Assembly: GCF_014648655.1 (NCBI RefSeq)
Contig: NZ_BMRN01000006.1
Coordinates: forward strand, 312,922-376,921
Direction: 5' to 3'
Length of the DNA: 64,000 bases
From: Streptomyces atratus
GTDB lineage: Bacteria > Actinomycetota > Actinomycetes > Streptomycetales > Streptomycetaceae
The notes beneath the pieces are model-generated. The model ran no database searches. It was not told where the DNA came from and saw nothing but the letters and a program-made list of their open reading frames with translations. This document shows positions 27,004 to 36,079 of the stretch, in pieces (positions within the stretch are counted from its first letter, which is position 1; the number at the start of each line of letters is the position of its first letter). The position numbers and the translations under genes were made by a program.

Positions 27004-28259
27004 ATCGCCACGCCCATGGAGGTCACACGCCTGAAGACCAGACGGGACGCGTAACTGGGCCCCGTGACGGCGCGCAGGGTGGGGAAACGTTTCAGTAGCT
27101 GGGTCAGGAGCGTACGTGCCTCAAGGCGGGCGAGGGCCGCGCCCAGGCAGTAGTGCACACCGCCCCCGAAGGTGAGGTGGGTGCCGGCGCGCTCGATGTC
27201 GAAGGAATCCGGGTCCTCGTTGCGCCGGGGGTCGTGGTTGGCGGCCCCGTACATGACGTGGACCATGCTGTCCTTCGCGATCGGCACGCCCGCCAGGACC
27301 GTGTCGTCGGCGGCGATCCGGGTGTTGATGTGGATGGGCGGGTCGTACCGGAGGGCCTCGTCGACGGCGGCGTCGATGTATCCGGGGTGCTCCGCGAGCC
27401 ACGCCCACCGGCCGGGCTCCCTCAGCAGCAGCCCCACCATGGTCGACAGCAGGGTCGCGGTGGTCTCCAGTGAGGCGATGGTGACGAACATGGTGAGACG
27501 GTAGAGGATCTCGTCCGCCGCCTCGCGGTCGGGCTCCATGGCGTCCCAGGTGTGTATCCAGCCGGTCAGGATATCGTTGCCGGGGTTCGCACGGCGCTGC
27601 TTCACCATCTCGGTGAAGTACGCGCGCAGATGAACGGTCGCCTCGGCGGACACGGCGAGCTCGCTCTTGGTGGGCAACAGCTCCTGGGCGTGCACCTGGT
27701 TGTGGGTGATCTCCAGGATGTGGGCGTAGTCCTCGGGCGGGATGCCCAGCCAGGAGCCGATGGTGCTGATCGGGAGCTGCTCGCTGACCGTACTGACGAA
27801 GTCGGTCTCGCCCCAGCGCAGTTTGTCGGCCAGCTCGTCGAGAAGGCGGGTCACATGCTCCTCGACCTGAGGGGTAAGCCGCTGGATGGTGGAGCGGTCG
27901 AAGAGGTTGCCGAGGCTGCGGCGCTGGCATGTGTGCTCGGGCGCGTTGAGGCGAGAGAGCGTCTTGGTCATCTCCTGCGTGGCGACCGCGTCCCAGCGCT
28001 CGGTGTCCGCCTGGCGTTCCTGCCAGGCGAAGTCCGGTGCCAGCCAGTTGCGGCCGCGCAGCACCTCGCTGCAGGTGTCGAAGCCGGTGACGAAGTACGC
28101 GTCCCAGGGAGCGCGTACGACATCACCCATGGATCTCAGCTCGCCCAGGAGGGCGTAGGGATCACCCTGCCCCTCCGGTGATTTGAGACGCCGCAGGAGG
28201 GAAATGAGGGCACGGCGGTCGACGGTGGTGGGCCTGTCTGTGCCACATATTGCGCTCAC
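27000..28259 (-). CDS. cytochrome P450 (canonical), conservon-linked
   Basis: 419 residues. Haem ligand Cys371 is in FGGGVHYCLGAALARLE; the K-helix ExxR is EALR (301-304); the I-helix reads IASLETTATLL, with the acid-alcohol pair E-T but Ser where Gly is usual. It is a soluble class I enzyme needing ferredoxin. A TTG/GTG-free ATG start is used. It lies downstream of CvnA-D and a CYP157-like partner, an order known from Streptomyces conservons in which paired P450s occur; the substrate is unknown. Confidence 0.93.
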   Translation of the reverse strand: MSAICGTDRPTTVDRRALISLLRRLKSPEGQGDPYALLGELRSMGDVVRAPWDAYFVTGFDTCSEVLRGRNWLAPDFAWQERQADTERWDAVATQEMTKTLSRLNAPEHTCQRRSLGNLFDRSTIQRLTPQVEEHVTRLLDELADKLRWGETDFVSTVSEQLPISTIGSWLGIPPEDYAHILEITHNQVHAQELLPTKSELAVSAEATVHLRAYFTEMVKQRRANPGNDILTGWIHTWDAMEPDREAADEILYRLTMFVTIASLETTATLLSTMVGLLLREPGRWAWLAEHPGYIDAAVDEALRYDPPIHINTRIAADDTVLAGVPIAKDSMVHVMYGAANHDPRRNEDPDSFDIERAGTHLTFGGGVHYCLGAALARLEARTLLTQLLKRFPTLRAVTGPSYASRLVFRRVTSMGVAI

Positions 28260-28460
28260 GCAGAGTTCCTTGTCCTGGGCTCATGGTTACGGCCAGAACC
28301 TACCCCTCCGCATGTGTGTGCCATGCGTCGTTCTCTGTTGCCCGTGTCACAGGAAAACGGCTTGTTGACCCCTTGCCATATGTCGAACAGTCCCTGCCTC
28401 AAGCCTGTATGACGCGCAGTTATGCGCGCGAGTCGCCAGGATCCATGGGTCGCCCCTCCG

Positions 28461-29849
28461 TCACACGCGGAAGACGTCCAGGAAGGAACTCCACCAGCCC
28501 TTCGCCTTCTTCTGCGGTTCCACATGGTCGTAGCGCGCGGCGGGAACCTCCTCGGAGGCGGCGATCCGGGACGAAACGGGCGACTGTGCGGCCGTCGCCG
28601 CATGGCGCGCGGCACTCGGGCTGAACCGGACCGGCAGGGACACCAGCGCCCGGTGGAACGGACCCGGCCGCCATTCGACCGCCGAGGCCGGCACGGCGAG
28701 GGTGAGATCCGGCACGGTGTTGAGGATCTTCTCGATCGCGGTGAGGGCGATGAGCTGCGCAGGGGACTTCGCCGGGCAGACATGGGGGCCCGCACCCCAG
28801 GCCAGATGGGCGCCCTTGCTCAGGGTCTGGCGGGCATCGGTGAGCGCGGGATCGCTGTTCGCGGCGGCGAAACTGATCAGTACGGGGGTGTCCGCCTTCA
28901 GCGTCACGCCGCCCAGGTCGACGTCCTGGACCGGGTAGTGCGTCGCGTAGTTGGCGATCGGCGGGTTGTTCCACAGCACGTCGTCGAGGGCGTCCTCGAC
29001 CAGCATCCCCGTACCTCGCCGCTGCGGACCCCCGGCGCTGTCGGACAGCAGGAGAAGCAGCGCGTTGGCTATGAGATTGCGTTCCGGCTCGATGCCCGCG
29101 CCCATCAGCATGACGAGCTGGTCCTTGAGCTCCTCGTCCCGCAGGCCCGCCGGGTGCTGGATGAGCCAGGACGTGATGTCGTCGCCGGGCTGCCGCCGCT
29201 TGAGCGCGACGAGCTCCATCAGGCACTCCGTCAGCTCGGCGTTGGCCCGCAGCACGTCCTCGCCGTCGAAGATCGCGGACATGCCACGGGTCAGCCGGTC
29301 GCCGATGTCACCGGGGCAGCCGAAGAGCTGGTTGAACAGCAGCAGCGGCAGAAGCTTGGCGTAGTCGCCCAGCAGGTCGGCGCTGCCGCGTTCGATGAAC
29401 TGGTCGATGAGATAGTCGGCGATGCGCTCGACATCCCGGCTGAGCCGGGTGGTGTTGAGGCGGCCGAGGCTCTCGGTGACCGCCTTGCGCAGGCGAAGAT
29501 GCTCGGTGCCGTCCGTGAACAGGCAGTTGGGCCGGTACGCCATCATGGGCAGCACCGGACTGTCGAGCGGTACGCGGCCCTCCCGCAGCGCCGCCCACCG
29601 TCGTGAGTCACGGGCGAAGAAGGAGGGGTTCTGCAGGACCCGGAGCGCGGCCTCGTGCTGCACGACCAGGGTGGCCTCCACTCCGGGAGCCAGCTCGATC
29701 GGAGCGGCGAGCCCGTGCGCCCGGAACTCGTCGTACACACGCTGCGGATCGGACGCGAACTCCGGCCCGTAGAGCGATGTCTGCCGCTCACCGCGCATCG
29801 GGCACCCGGTGGGGGCGCTGTACGGGGTGGCTCCCGGCTGAGAGTCCAT
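28461..29849 (-). CDS. CYP157-like cytochrome P450 lacking the ExxR motif
   Basis: 462 residues. The haem ligand is Cys358 in WGAGPHVCPAK, lacking the usual Phe and Gly of the loop. Where ExxR should be, the sequence is DVLW (290-293) before NNPP, and the I-helix is LMGAGIEPERN without the acid-threonine pair. These substitutions are the hallmark of Streptomyces CYP157 proteins. A 50-residue Ala/Ser-rich tail ending KGWWSSFLDVFRV is extra. It follows CvnD and precedes a canonical P450, suggesting the two work as a pair. Confidence 0.9.
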   Translation of the reverse strand: MDSQPGATPYSAPTGCPMRGERQTSLYGPEFASDPQRVYDEFRAHGLAAPIELAPGVEATLVVQHEAALRVLQNPSFFARDSRRWAALREGRVPLDSPVLPMMAYRPNCLFTDGTEHLRLRKAVTESLGRLNTTRLSRDVERIADYLIDQFIERGSADLLGDYAKLLPLLLFNQLFGCPGDIGDRLTRGMSAIFDGEDVLRANAELTECLMELVALKRRQPGDDITSWLIQHPAGLRDEELKDQLVMLMGAGIEPERNLIANALLLLLSDSAGGPQRRGTGMLVEDALDDVLWNNPPIANYATHYPVQDVDLGGVTLKADTPVLISFAAANSDPALTDARQTLSKGAHLAWGAGPHVCPAKSPAQLIALTAIEKILNTVPDLTLAVPASAVEWRPGPFHRALVSLPVRFSPSAARHAATAAQSPVSSRIAASEEVPAARYDHVEPQKKAKGWWSSFLDVFRV

Positions 29850-29943
29850 GTGTGATTCCTCGGTGTGATCGCGGGCCTCGCAGGGCCCGGACGGTGGACG
29901 GAAAACGGGGTCAGGGACCCCGTGCCGGCGTACGGAGCAGAGG

Positions 29944-30534
29944 TCAGGCCACCCGTGCGAGAAGGTGCTGAACCAGATGGATCAGGGCCTGCGCGGACGA
30001 CTTCTCGTCCCGGGCGTCGCAGTAGACGACCGGGGTGTCCGGCAGCAGATCGAGAGCCTCGCGCAACTCGTCCTCGGCATGCCGGGAGTACGGGTCGAAG
30101 CTGTTGACCGCGACCGCGTACTCCAGCCCGTACGTCTCGACGAGGTCGATCACCGGGAAGGTGTCGGCGAGACGAGCCGGGTCGACGAGGAGCAGCGCGC
30201 CGAGCGAGCCCCGCGCCATGTCCTCCCACAGCTCGACGAAGCGCTGCTGGCCCGGCGTGCCGAACAGGTACAGCACCAGCTCGTCGCTGAGCGTCAGACG
30301 GCCGAAGTCCAGCGCGACCGTTGTCGTCACCTTGTCGGGCGCGCCCCGCAGATCGTCGATGTGGGCACTGGCCTGCGTCATCCTCTCCTCGGTGCGCAGC
30401 GGAGTGATCTCGGAGAGGGTGCCGATGAGCGTCGTCTTGCCCACGGCGAAGTGTCCGACGACGAGGATCTTCGCCGCACGCTGTACCGCGTCCGGCACAT
30501 AGATGTTCTCAGCCGAACCGGACGTGTAGTCCAT
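29944..30534 (-). CDS. cvnD: conservon GTPase CvnD
   Basis: 196 residues from MDYTSGSAENIY. The P-loop is GHFAVGKTT (27-35), with FGTPGQQRF as the switch II/DxxG-like segment and VAVNSFD in the NKxD position. It is the small MglA/Ras-like GTPase of the conservon, recruited to the membrane by CvnA-C. The start lies within the end of cvnC, so translation is coupled. Confidence 0.95.
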   Translation of the reverse strand: MDYTSGSAENIYVPDAVQRAAKILVVGHFAVGKTTLIGTLSEITPLRTEERMTQASAHIDDLRGAPDKVTTTVALDFGRLTLSDELVLYLFGTPGQQRFVELWEDMARGSLGALLLVDPARLADTFPVIDLVETYGLEYAVAVNSFDPYSRHAEDELREALDLLPDTPVVYCDARDEKSSAQALIHLVQHLLARVA

Positions 30535-30883
30535 GCAACACCTCTTCGAGGATCTTCCTGTCAACGAGCTGAGCCGGCGGGGGCGCCTTGCGGCGCATCA
30601 GATGACCCTGGTCCGCTAAATCGTTCAGCAGCAGCCGTGCCACTCCGACGGGCAGCTCCAGATGGCCCGCGACCTCGGCCACCGACAGATAGCCGCCGGA
30701 ACACAGCTCCCAGATCGCCCGGACCTCGGGGCTCGGGTTCGGGGGCTGCTGCCGGTCGGGTGCGATGGTGACGAGAGTGACGAGGGAGAGACCCTCCGCA
30801 TCGGGCAGGCCGCGCCCGCCGGTGATGACGTAGGACCGGATGAACCCGCTGCTGACCGCCTGCTCCTCGCCCGGCGTCGTCAT
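30509..30883 (-). CDS. cvnC: conservon DUF742 protein CvnC
   Basis: 124 residues of the DUF742 family: FIRSYVITGGRG, LVTLVTIAPD, PEVRAIWELCSGGYLSVAEVAGHLELPVGVARLLLNDLADQG, a winged-helix-like core. It bridges sensor and GTPase in conservon complexes. Overlaps cvnB (4 bp) and cvnD. Confidence 0.95.
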   Translation of the reverse strand: MTTPGEEQAVSSGFIRSYVITGGRGLPDAEGLSLVTLVTIAPDRQQPPNPSPEVRAIWELCSGGYLSVAEVAGHLELPVGVARLLLNDLADQGHLMRRKAPPPAQLVDRKILEEVLHGLHVRFG

Positions 30884-31287
30884 GCGCCGCTGCTTCCGGC
30901 GTTCTGGCGCGGAGGTGTGGTCATTGCCTTCCCCAGCGCGGCGACCTGCTGCTGCATGCGGAAGGACATGGCCTCCATGTCCACGTCGGCCGCGGCGGCC
31001 GCCGCCAGATAGGCGCCGGTACCGGCAGCGATCAGGAAGATCCAGCCGTGCTCGTACTCAAGGAGCGTCTGGTGCCAGCGGCCGGGGGTCCGGGCGCCGA
31101 TGAAGGGGGCGACGGCCCGGCTCAGCGACTGCATGGAACTCATCGCCGCCGCCACGGTCTCCGCATCGTCCCGGCCGATCTCACTGGAGTTGGCCAGCAG
31201 CAGACCGTCGGCGGAGACGAGGATCGCGTGCCGCGCGCCGGGTACCTGGAGCACATCGTTGAGCACCCAGGACAGATCGGGGTTCAC
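30880..31287 (-). CDS. cvnB: conservon roadblock/LC7 protein CvnB
   Basis: 135 residues with the roadblock/LC7 pattern LSWVLNDVLQVPGARHAILVSADGLLLANS, AMSSMQSLSRAVAPFIG and YEHGWIFLIAAGTGAYLAAAAA. MglB-like partner and probable GTPase-activating component for CvnD. It overlaps cvnA and cvnC by 4 bp each. Confidence 0.95.
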   Translation of the reverse strand: MNPDLSWVLNDVLQVPGARHAILVSADGLLLANSSEIGRDDAETVAAAMSSMQSLSRAVAPFIGARTPGRWHQTLLEYEHGWIFLIAAGTGAYLAAAAAADVDMEAMSFRMQQQVAALGKAMTTPPRQNAGSSGA

Positions 31288-32609
31288 TGGAACTCGGGTC
31301 CTTCCATCGTCGTCGTGTCACGCCCGGTCCGTGTTCCGCGCTGGAACGCGCCCAGGCGGGAAGCGGTCTCCTCGTTGCTGCGCACCGGCCCGGGCTCGGT
31401 CGACGGCACCACTGACACCGGGCTCTTGCGACGACGCTTGGGCAGGCCACCGGCGGTGGTGAAAGACCCCGTCGGCTGCGGGGCGGGGGCCGGATGTGCG
31501 GCCGGAGGGAACAGGGGAGTCGGAGGCGGCGTGGGTGCCTGGCGGCGGGGGAGCGCCGACACATCCGCATCGTGGCCACCGGGGGCCGCAAGGGGCGTCG
31601 GGGGTGCTGGTGCATCGCCGGTGAGAAGCTCGTCGGGCAGGAGAACCACCGCGCGTACGCCTCCATAGGGGGATACGGAGTCCACCGAGACCTGGAACCC
31701 GTAGCGGGCGGCCAGCACACCGGCGACGGCGAACCCGAACTGTGGGGGAATGCCCAGGCTGGAGACGCTGATCGCGGCCCGGGGCGCGAGGAGAGCCGCC
31801 GCGCGGTCCTTCTCCTCCTGGCCCATGCCGAGACCGGCGTCGTCGACGATGAGGCAGACGCCCTTCGGGACGGCCTGGATGTTGATCTCCACCGGAGCGC
31901 CGGGCGCGGAGTAGTTGGTGGCGTTGGCCAGCAGCTCGGCGAGGACCACCGCCACCGGTTCCACGGCCTTGCTGACGACGGAGAAGTTGACCTGCCCGTT
32001 GACCCGGACCCGGTCGAACTGCCGGATACGGCCCTGGGCGCTGCGGGCCACGTCGAAGACGGAGGCGACCGTCTCCCTGCGCCCGAGCCAGCCGCCGCAC
32101 AGCACCGCGATGCCCTGCGCGCGGCGCCCGAACTGGCTGTTGGCGTGGTCGATGGCCATCAGGTCGGCGAGCATGTTGGGGTCGTCGCCGTACTTCTTCT
32201 GGGCGTTCTCGATGACCACCTGCTGCTCGTCCGCGAGCCCCTGAAGGGTGCGCACGGCCGCCTTGAGGACGGCCTTGGTCTCCTCCTCGGCGTCCTTGCG
32301 GACCTCGGCCAGCTCGGCGGCCTGACGGTGCAGCAGACCGTTGTGGGTGACGTGGAGGTCGTCCCGCTGCCGTTGCAGCGTGTCGCGCTCCCCACGGAGT
32401 TCGGCGTTCTGCCTGCGCAGTCCGATGTTGGTCTTGCGAGCCCGCAGGACGGCACCCACAGCGACCAGTGCTACGACAACCAGTGCCCAGAAGAGCGGGC
32501 CCTGTGCAAATGTCATGAGACTCACTTCAAGTGCCATGGCTACGGAAACGGCTTGACGCTCCCTCATGGGCGGTACAGCCCGGACTCTTTGAGCCACGGG
32601 TTGCGCCAC
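31284..32609 (-). CDS. cvnA: conservon sensor kinase-like protein CvnA
   Basis: 441 residues. One membrane helix (about residues 38-57, PLFWALVVVALVAVGAV) is followed by a coiled coil (about 60-140) and a GHKL ATPase: LAELLANATNYSAPGAPV (N box), VDDAGLGM and FGFAVAGVLAARYG. The large external sensor of some CvnA proteins is missing, so it may sense inside the cell or in the membrane. The tail is Pro-rich. The GTG at 32609 has GGAGGGG 10 bp upstream; ATGs at 32567, 32537 and 32516 remain possible. Confidence 0.92.
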   Translation of the reverse strand: MAQPVAQRVRAVPPMRERQAVSVAMALEVSLMTFAQGPLFWALVVVALVAVGAVLRARKTNIGLRRQNAELRGERDTLQRQRDDLHVTHNGLLHRQAAELAEVRKDAEEETKAVLKAAVRTLQGLADEQQVVIENAQKKYGDDPNMLADLMAIDHANSQFGRRAQGIAVLCGGWLGRRETVASVFDVARSAQGRIRQFDRVRVNGQVNFSVVSKAVEPVAVVLAELLANATNYSAPGAPVEINIQAVPKGVCLIVDDAGLGMGQEEKDRAAALLAPRAAISVSSLGIPPQFGFAVAGVLAARYGFQVSVDSVSPYGGVRAVVLLPDELLTGDAPAPPTPLAAPGGHDADVSALPRRQAPTPPPTPLFPPAAHPAPAPQPTGSFTTAGGLPKRRRKSPVSVVPSTEPGPVRSNEETASRLGAFQRGTRTGRDTTTMEGPEFQ

Positions 32610-32697
32610 ACAGGGAAGGCCCCTCCGAAAGTGGGGCCGAGGAATTCATCCCTCCCGGAATGCCCCCATATGCCATCAGCCCACTGGAAGTAAGATG

Positions 32698-32729
32698 ATC
32701 TTAGCATCGGCCTCTTGGGTAAATGTCAA
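32698..32729 (-). promoter_or_regulatory. probable promoter of the conservon operon
   Basis: A perfect TTGACA (32729-32724) and TAAGAT (32703-32698) face the cvnA start, but with a long 20-bp spacer. The position, about 90 bp before the GTG, is right for the operon promoter. Confidence 0.45.
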
Positions 32730-33061
32730 GACCGACACGCCAGTTGCACTCTTGACGCGGAATGTTCACATCAGGGGCGGAACCGCCGCCCCTCGACACC
32801 CCTCCACCACCCGGGCCTCCGGTGAAGAGATGTGACGGATGTTCAGGGAGGTTAAGGGGCCTTACGGAGCTTCGAGGGCTGCGGCCGCTCGTTCGCGGAG
32901 TCCACGAACTGCGCGTACGGGCGGCGACCGGGGCCGCTCGCCCGGCGCGAGCAGCACGAGCCTTCTGCGGTGACGGGGAGCGATCGGTACGAGAACGAGA
33001 TCTCCGGAATCAGCGGCCGCGACCGCCGGAGGGGGTGGGCGCCGCCCCGTTGCACCTGGGG

Positions 33062-33289
33062 GCGGTGCGCATCGAAGCCTTCGGTGGAGGCGAACTGATC
33101 GCCATGGACGGCGCACGGGCCGCATCACTCAGCCGCTCGCTCGGCGCCCGCAGGGCGATCCCGGTCCGCTACGACTCCTGGGACCACTTCACCGAGGGGC
33201 ACGAACAGATCGCCGCCCGCCTCACCGAGGCGGTCCTTGCGAACCGCCTTCACCGGCTCACTCCGGGAATCGCCGGGCCTCTCGACTGA
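33062..33289 (+). pseudogene. C-terminal remnant of an MBL-fold metallo-hydrolase
   Basis: The last 75 codons of an open frame read AMDGARAASLSRSLGARRAIP followed by VRYDSWDHFTEGHEQIAARL and ANRLHRLTPG, the C-terminal part (with metal-ligand His region) of UlaG-like metallo-beta-lactamase-fold proteins. No N-terminal HxHxDH motif exists upstream, so the gene has been truncated. The rest of 32762-33724 shows no intact gene. Confidence 0.65.
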
Positions 33290-33724
33290 CGCGGCGTCAC
33301 CGTCCCGTTGTCCGGCCATCGGTCACCGCACGGCGTGTGCGGCCTCCTCCACCGCCACCTCGACCTGGCACTCGACGGCCGCACCACCGAATCCGCGACC
33401 ACCCCGGCGCCGGGCACCCACCTGTCCTTCACCGACCTCATCACCGCCGCCGGCCGCCCGGCCACCACCGGCTGAGCAGGGTGCTGAACGGATTTCAGGC
33501 GGCACCCGGGAAGCCGGGGTCCGTTCCGTCGGACTGCAGGGAGGAGCCCCTGCCGACGCCCAGCAGCTCTGCCATGGCGACGGGGCGCCGACGGATCGTG
33601 GAGGGCTTCGGCGTACCACAGGGGAGGGTGGACGAGGTCGAGCCCTGACGAGGGGCTCCGAGCCCGGCGGACGCAGCCCGTTGGTCGGCCGCCACGCCGA
33701 CGCCGGTGTTCCCGGCTGCAGGTC
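33290..33724. other. gene-free stretch with possible decayed coding
   Basis: No intact gene. One frame near 33330-33475 (RHLDLALDGRTTES, THLSFTDLITAAGRP) has protein-like composition ending at a TGA, and may be another truncated remnant that I cannot name. Confidence 0.3.
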
Positions 33725-34675
33725 CTACGCGTCGGCTGCGCCGTCAACGGCGGCCGGGTCGAGGGAGTCGATGTTCTCCATGAAGCTCAGCATCCGGGCG
33801 TTGACCAGGTCGGGGTGGTCGATCTGCGGTCCGTGGCCAGTTGCCGCGACGATCTCGGCGCGGGCCCCGGGGATCAGGCGCGGCACGCGCTCCAGCTGCC
33901 GCTTCGGGTGCACGAGCAGGCTGCGCTTGCCCATGATGAGGTAGAACGGCGTCCGGATGGAGCCCAGCTCTTCGTCCGACAGAGGCAGCGGGGCGGGGCG
34001 GCGTATCCGGAAGGCGCGGACGCTTGCCCGGATCATCGCGCGCAGTTCGGGAACGACGAGTACCGGCTGTTCCAGCCAGGAGGCGAGGCGCGGGCGCAGC
34101 GCCTTGGGGGCGAAGGTCGCGAACAGGCTGGCGAAGATCCATACGAAGAAGCGCAGGCCCACCTTCTCCAGGCCGCCGGGGTCGAGGGCGGTGACGGAGG
34201 CGACCCGGCCGGGGCGGAGATGCACCTGGTTGATGACCAGCCAGCCTCCGTAGGAGGAGCCGACGAGGTGGACCCGGTCGAGGCCGAGCGCGTCGAGGGC
34301 CTCGTCCATCCACTGGGCCGCGCGCTCGGGCTGCCACATGGGCTCGCGCTGGACGCTGCGGCCCGGGTCACCGGGGGTATCGAGCGCGTAGACGGGGCGT
34401 TCGGCGCTGAGCGCGGGGGTGTTGGGGTACCACTGGGCCGAGCAGCCGCCCGAACCGTGGATCAGTACCACCGGTGTACGGGACTCGGCGGCGGGGTCCG
34501 CAGGGCCGTACCGGTAGACGTGCGTGGTGCCGAAGCTCGTCTCCACGTCCGTCTCGGAGCGGACGGGCGCGCCGATCGCGTAGAGCGCGTCGCAGGCGGC
34601 GAAGTACCGGTCGCGCAGGGTGTCGTTGACGTAGCGGCCGACGTCGCGGCGTACACGGGTCGGGTTGTCGGGCAC
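33725..34675 (-). CDS. alpha/beta-hydrolase
   Basis: 316 residues from a GTG (VPDNPTRVRRDV) with a good GGAGG 7 bp upstream. Oxyanion motif VLIHGSGGCSAQW, nucleophile elbow LVGSSYGGWLV (Ser near residue 134), and the C-terminal GHGPQIDHPDLV carrying the catalytic His. It is a cytoplasmic esterase or C-C hydrolase-like enzyme of unknown substrate. It diverges from a TetR regulator over two operator-like palindromes, so is probably repressed by it. Confidence 0.9.
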   Translation of the reverse strand: MPDNPTRVRRDVGRYVNDTLRDRYFAACDALYAIGAPVRSETDVETSFGTTHVYRYGPADPAAESRTPVVLIHGSGGCSAQWYPNTPALSAERPVYALDTPGDPGRSVQREPMWQPERAAQWMDEALDALGLDRVHLVGSSYGGWLVINQVHLRPGRVASVTALDPGGLEKVGLRFFVWIFASLFATFAPKALRPRLASWLEQPVLVVPELRAMIRASVRAFRIRRPAPLPLSDEELGSIRTPFYLIMGKRSLLVHPKRQLERVPRLIPGARAEIVAATGHGPQIDHPDLVNARMLSFMENIDSLDPAAVDGAADA

Positions 34676-34706
34676 GGTGGCACCTCCTGGAAGATCCGTT
34701 CTTCGT

Positions 34707-34742
34707 GATACGACCGTATCATGATATTGATACGGCGGTACC
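34707..34742. promoter_or_regulatory. paired TetR-type operators
   Basis: Two related 14-bp palindromes, GATACGACCGTATC (34707-34720, perfect) and GATACGGCGGTACC (34729-34742, near-perfect), are spaced 22 bp centre to centre, two helical turns, between the hydrolase and the TetR gene. They probably bind the TetR protein and control both directions. Confidence 0.7.
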
Positions 34743-34790
34743 ATGAAAAGAGGCCACTGATCCATCACCGACGGGCGGAGACGCGAGAAC

Positions 34791-35429
34791 ATGCCGAAGC
34801 GCGTGGACCACGAGGAGCGGCGCAACCAGATCGCCGAGGCGCTCATTCGGGTCGCCGGACGGCGCGGACTGCACGCTGTCGGCATGCGGGACGTGGCTGC
34901 CGAGGCCGGCGTGTCACTCCGGCTCGTGCAGTACTACTTCGAGACCAAGGAGAAACTGCTCTTCTACGGACTCCAGCACCTGACCGACCGCTTCACCGCA
35001 CGAGTTGGTGCCCGTCTCCGCGCCGCCGGTACGGACCCGGGCCCGCGCGCGACGATCGAGGCACTCCTCCTGGCCTCCCTCCCCACCGACGAGGAGGGCC
35101 GCACCTTCCACCTCCTCTACAGCTCCTACTCGATCCTGTCCGTGACCGACGAGGCGCTGGCCGCCCAGCCCTTCATCGACAACCCTGACGCCGCAGAGAA
35201 CGCCCTGACCGGGCTGCTCGAACGGGCCCAGGCGTCAGGCCTGGCCGATCCCGGAATCGCCGCGCGCACGGAGGCGATCAGCCTGCTCGCCATGACGGCG
35301 ACCATGGGCACCAGCATCCTCGTGGGTCAGCGGAGTCCGGAGTCGGCCATCGCGGTTCTTCGTCACCATCTGGACCGGATCTTCTCGACCACCGAGACGT
35401 CGGCGAACGGGGCGGCGGGCCGGCTCTGA
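34791..35429 (+). CDS. TetR/AcrR-family transcriptional regulator
   Basis: 212 residues. The N-terminal HTH is RRNQIAEALIRVAGRRGLHAVGMRDVAAEAGVSLRLVQYYFETKEKLL, with VSLRLVQYYF as recognition helix; the rest is the helical ligand/dimer domain of the BetI-like TetR_C group. Likely autorepressor and repressor of the divergent hydrolase. Confidence 0.93.
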   Translation: MPKRVDHEERRNQIAEALIRVAGRRGLHAVGMRDVAAEAGVSLRLVQYYFETKEKLLFYGLQHLTDRFTARVGARLRAAGTDPGPRATIEALLLASLPTDEEGRTFHLLYSSYSILSVTDEALAAQPFIDNPDAAENALTGLLERAQASGLADPGIAARTEAISLLAMTATMGTSILVGQRSPESAIAVLRHHLDRIFSTTETSANGAAGRL

Positions 35430-35782
35430 CGTGCTGTCAGGGAACGTGTGGCATACGAATGGCGCGTGGGCTCCGAGAGGCCCGGACAAAGAAGAAGGCC
35501 CGGGTCTTCCTCCTGGGTGTCAGGCGTGGATGTCAGCCTGTCCCTCGATGCGCACTCCGACGGAGCGGTGGAGCGAGGTGGATGAGTCCGGACCTCGAGA
35601 GCTGCCGGGTGTCACATCGCAGGTCGGCGTGGCTGTTGTGCGAGCGCCTCGGTGGTCCCGACCACCGTGATCAACCGTCTGTGGCCGCCCGTAGCTCGTT
35701 CGGGTGCGTACCTCGTGCAGGCTTCAGCCCTGATGTCCAGGATTGACCTCGCGATCTGTTTCCTCGTGAAGGTGAAAAAAAC
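35430..35782. other. intergenic region, no gene seen
   Basis: 353 bp without a supported gene. It contains the upstream region of the GYD gene; GTGAAGG lies shortly before that start. Confidence 0.5.
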
Positions 35783-36079
35783 ATGCTGACGTACGTGGCA
35801 TTGCTGAACTGGACCGATCAAGGGATCCGGAACTACAAGGACACCGCGAAGCGCTCCGAGGACTTCGGTGCAGCGGCACAGAAGCTCGGGGCGAAGCTGC
35901 TGAACATCTACTGGACCGTCGGTCCGTACGACCTCGTGGCCGTCGTCGAGGCGCCCGACGACGAAACCGCTACCGCAGTACTCCTACAGCTCGGCGGGGT
36001 GGGCAACGTCCGTACGACGACCCTGCGGGCCTTCGGCCGAGAAGAGATGGATCGCATCATCGGCGAGGCCGCCGGCTGA
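35783..36079 (+). CDS. GYD-domain protein
   Basis: 98 residues: MLTYVALLNWTDQGIRNYKDT, KLLNIYWTVGPYDLVAVVEAPDDETATAVLLQLGGVGNVRTTTLRAF. This is the GYD family, named for the conserved Gly-Tyr-Asp (here GPYDL), a small ferredoxin-like fold of unknown function. Monocistronic. Confidence 0.9.
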   Translation: MLTYVALLNWTDQGIRNYKDTAKRSEDFGAAAQKLGAKLLNIYWTVGPYDLVAVVEAPDDETATAVLLQLGGVGNVRTTTLRAFGREEMDRIIGEAAG

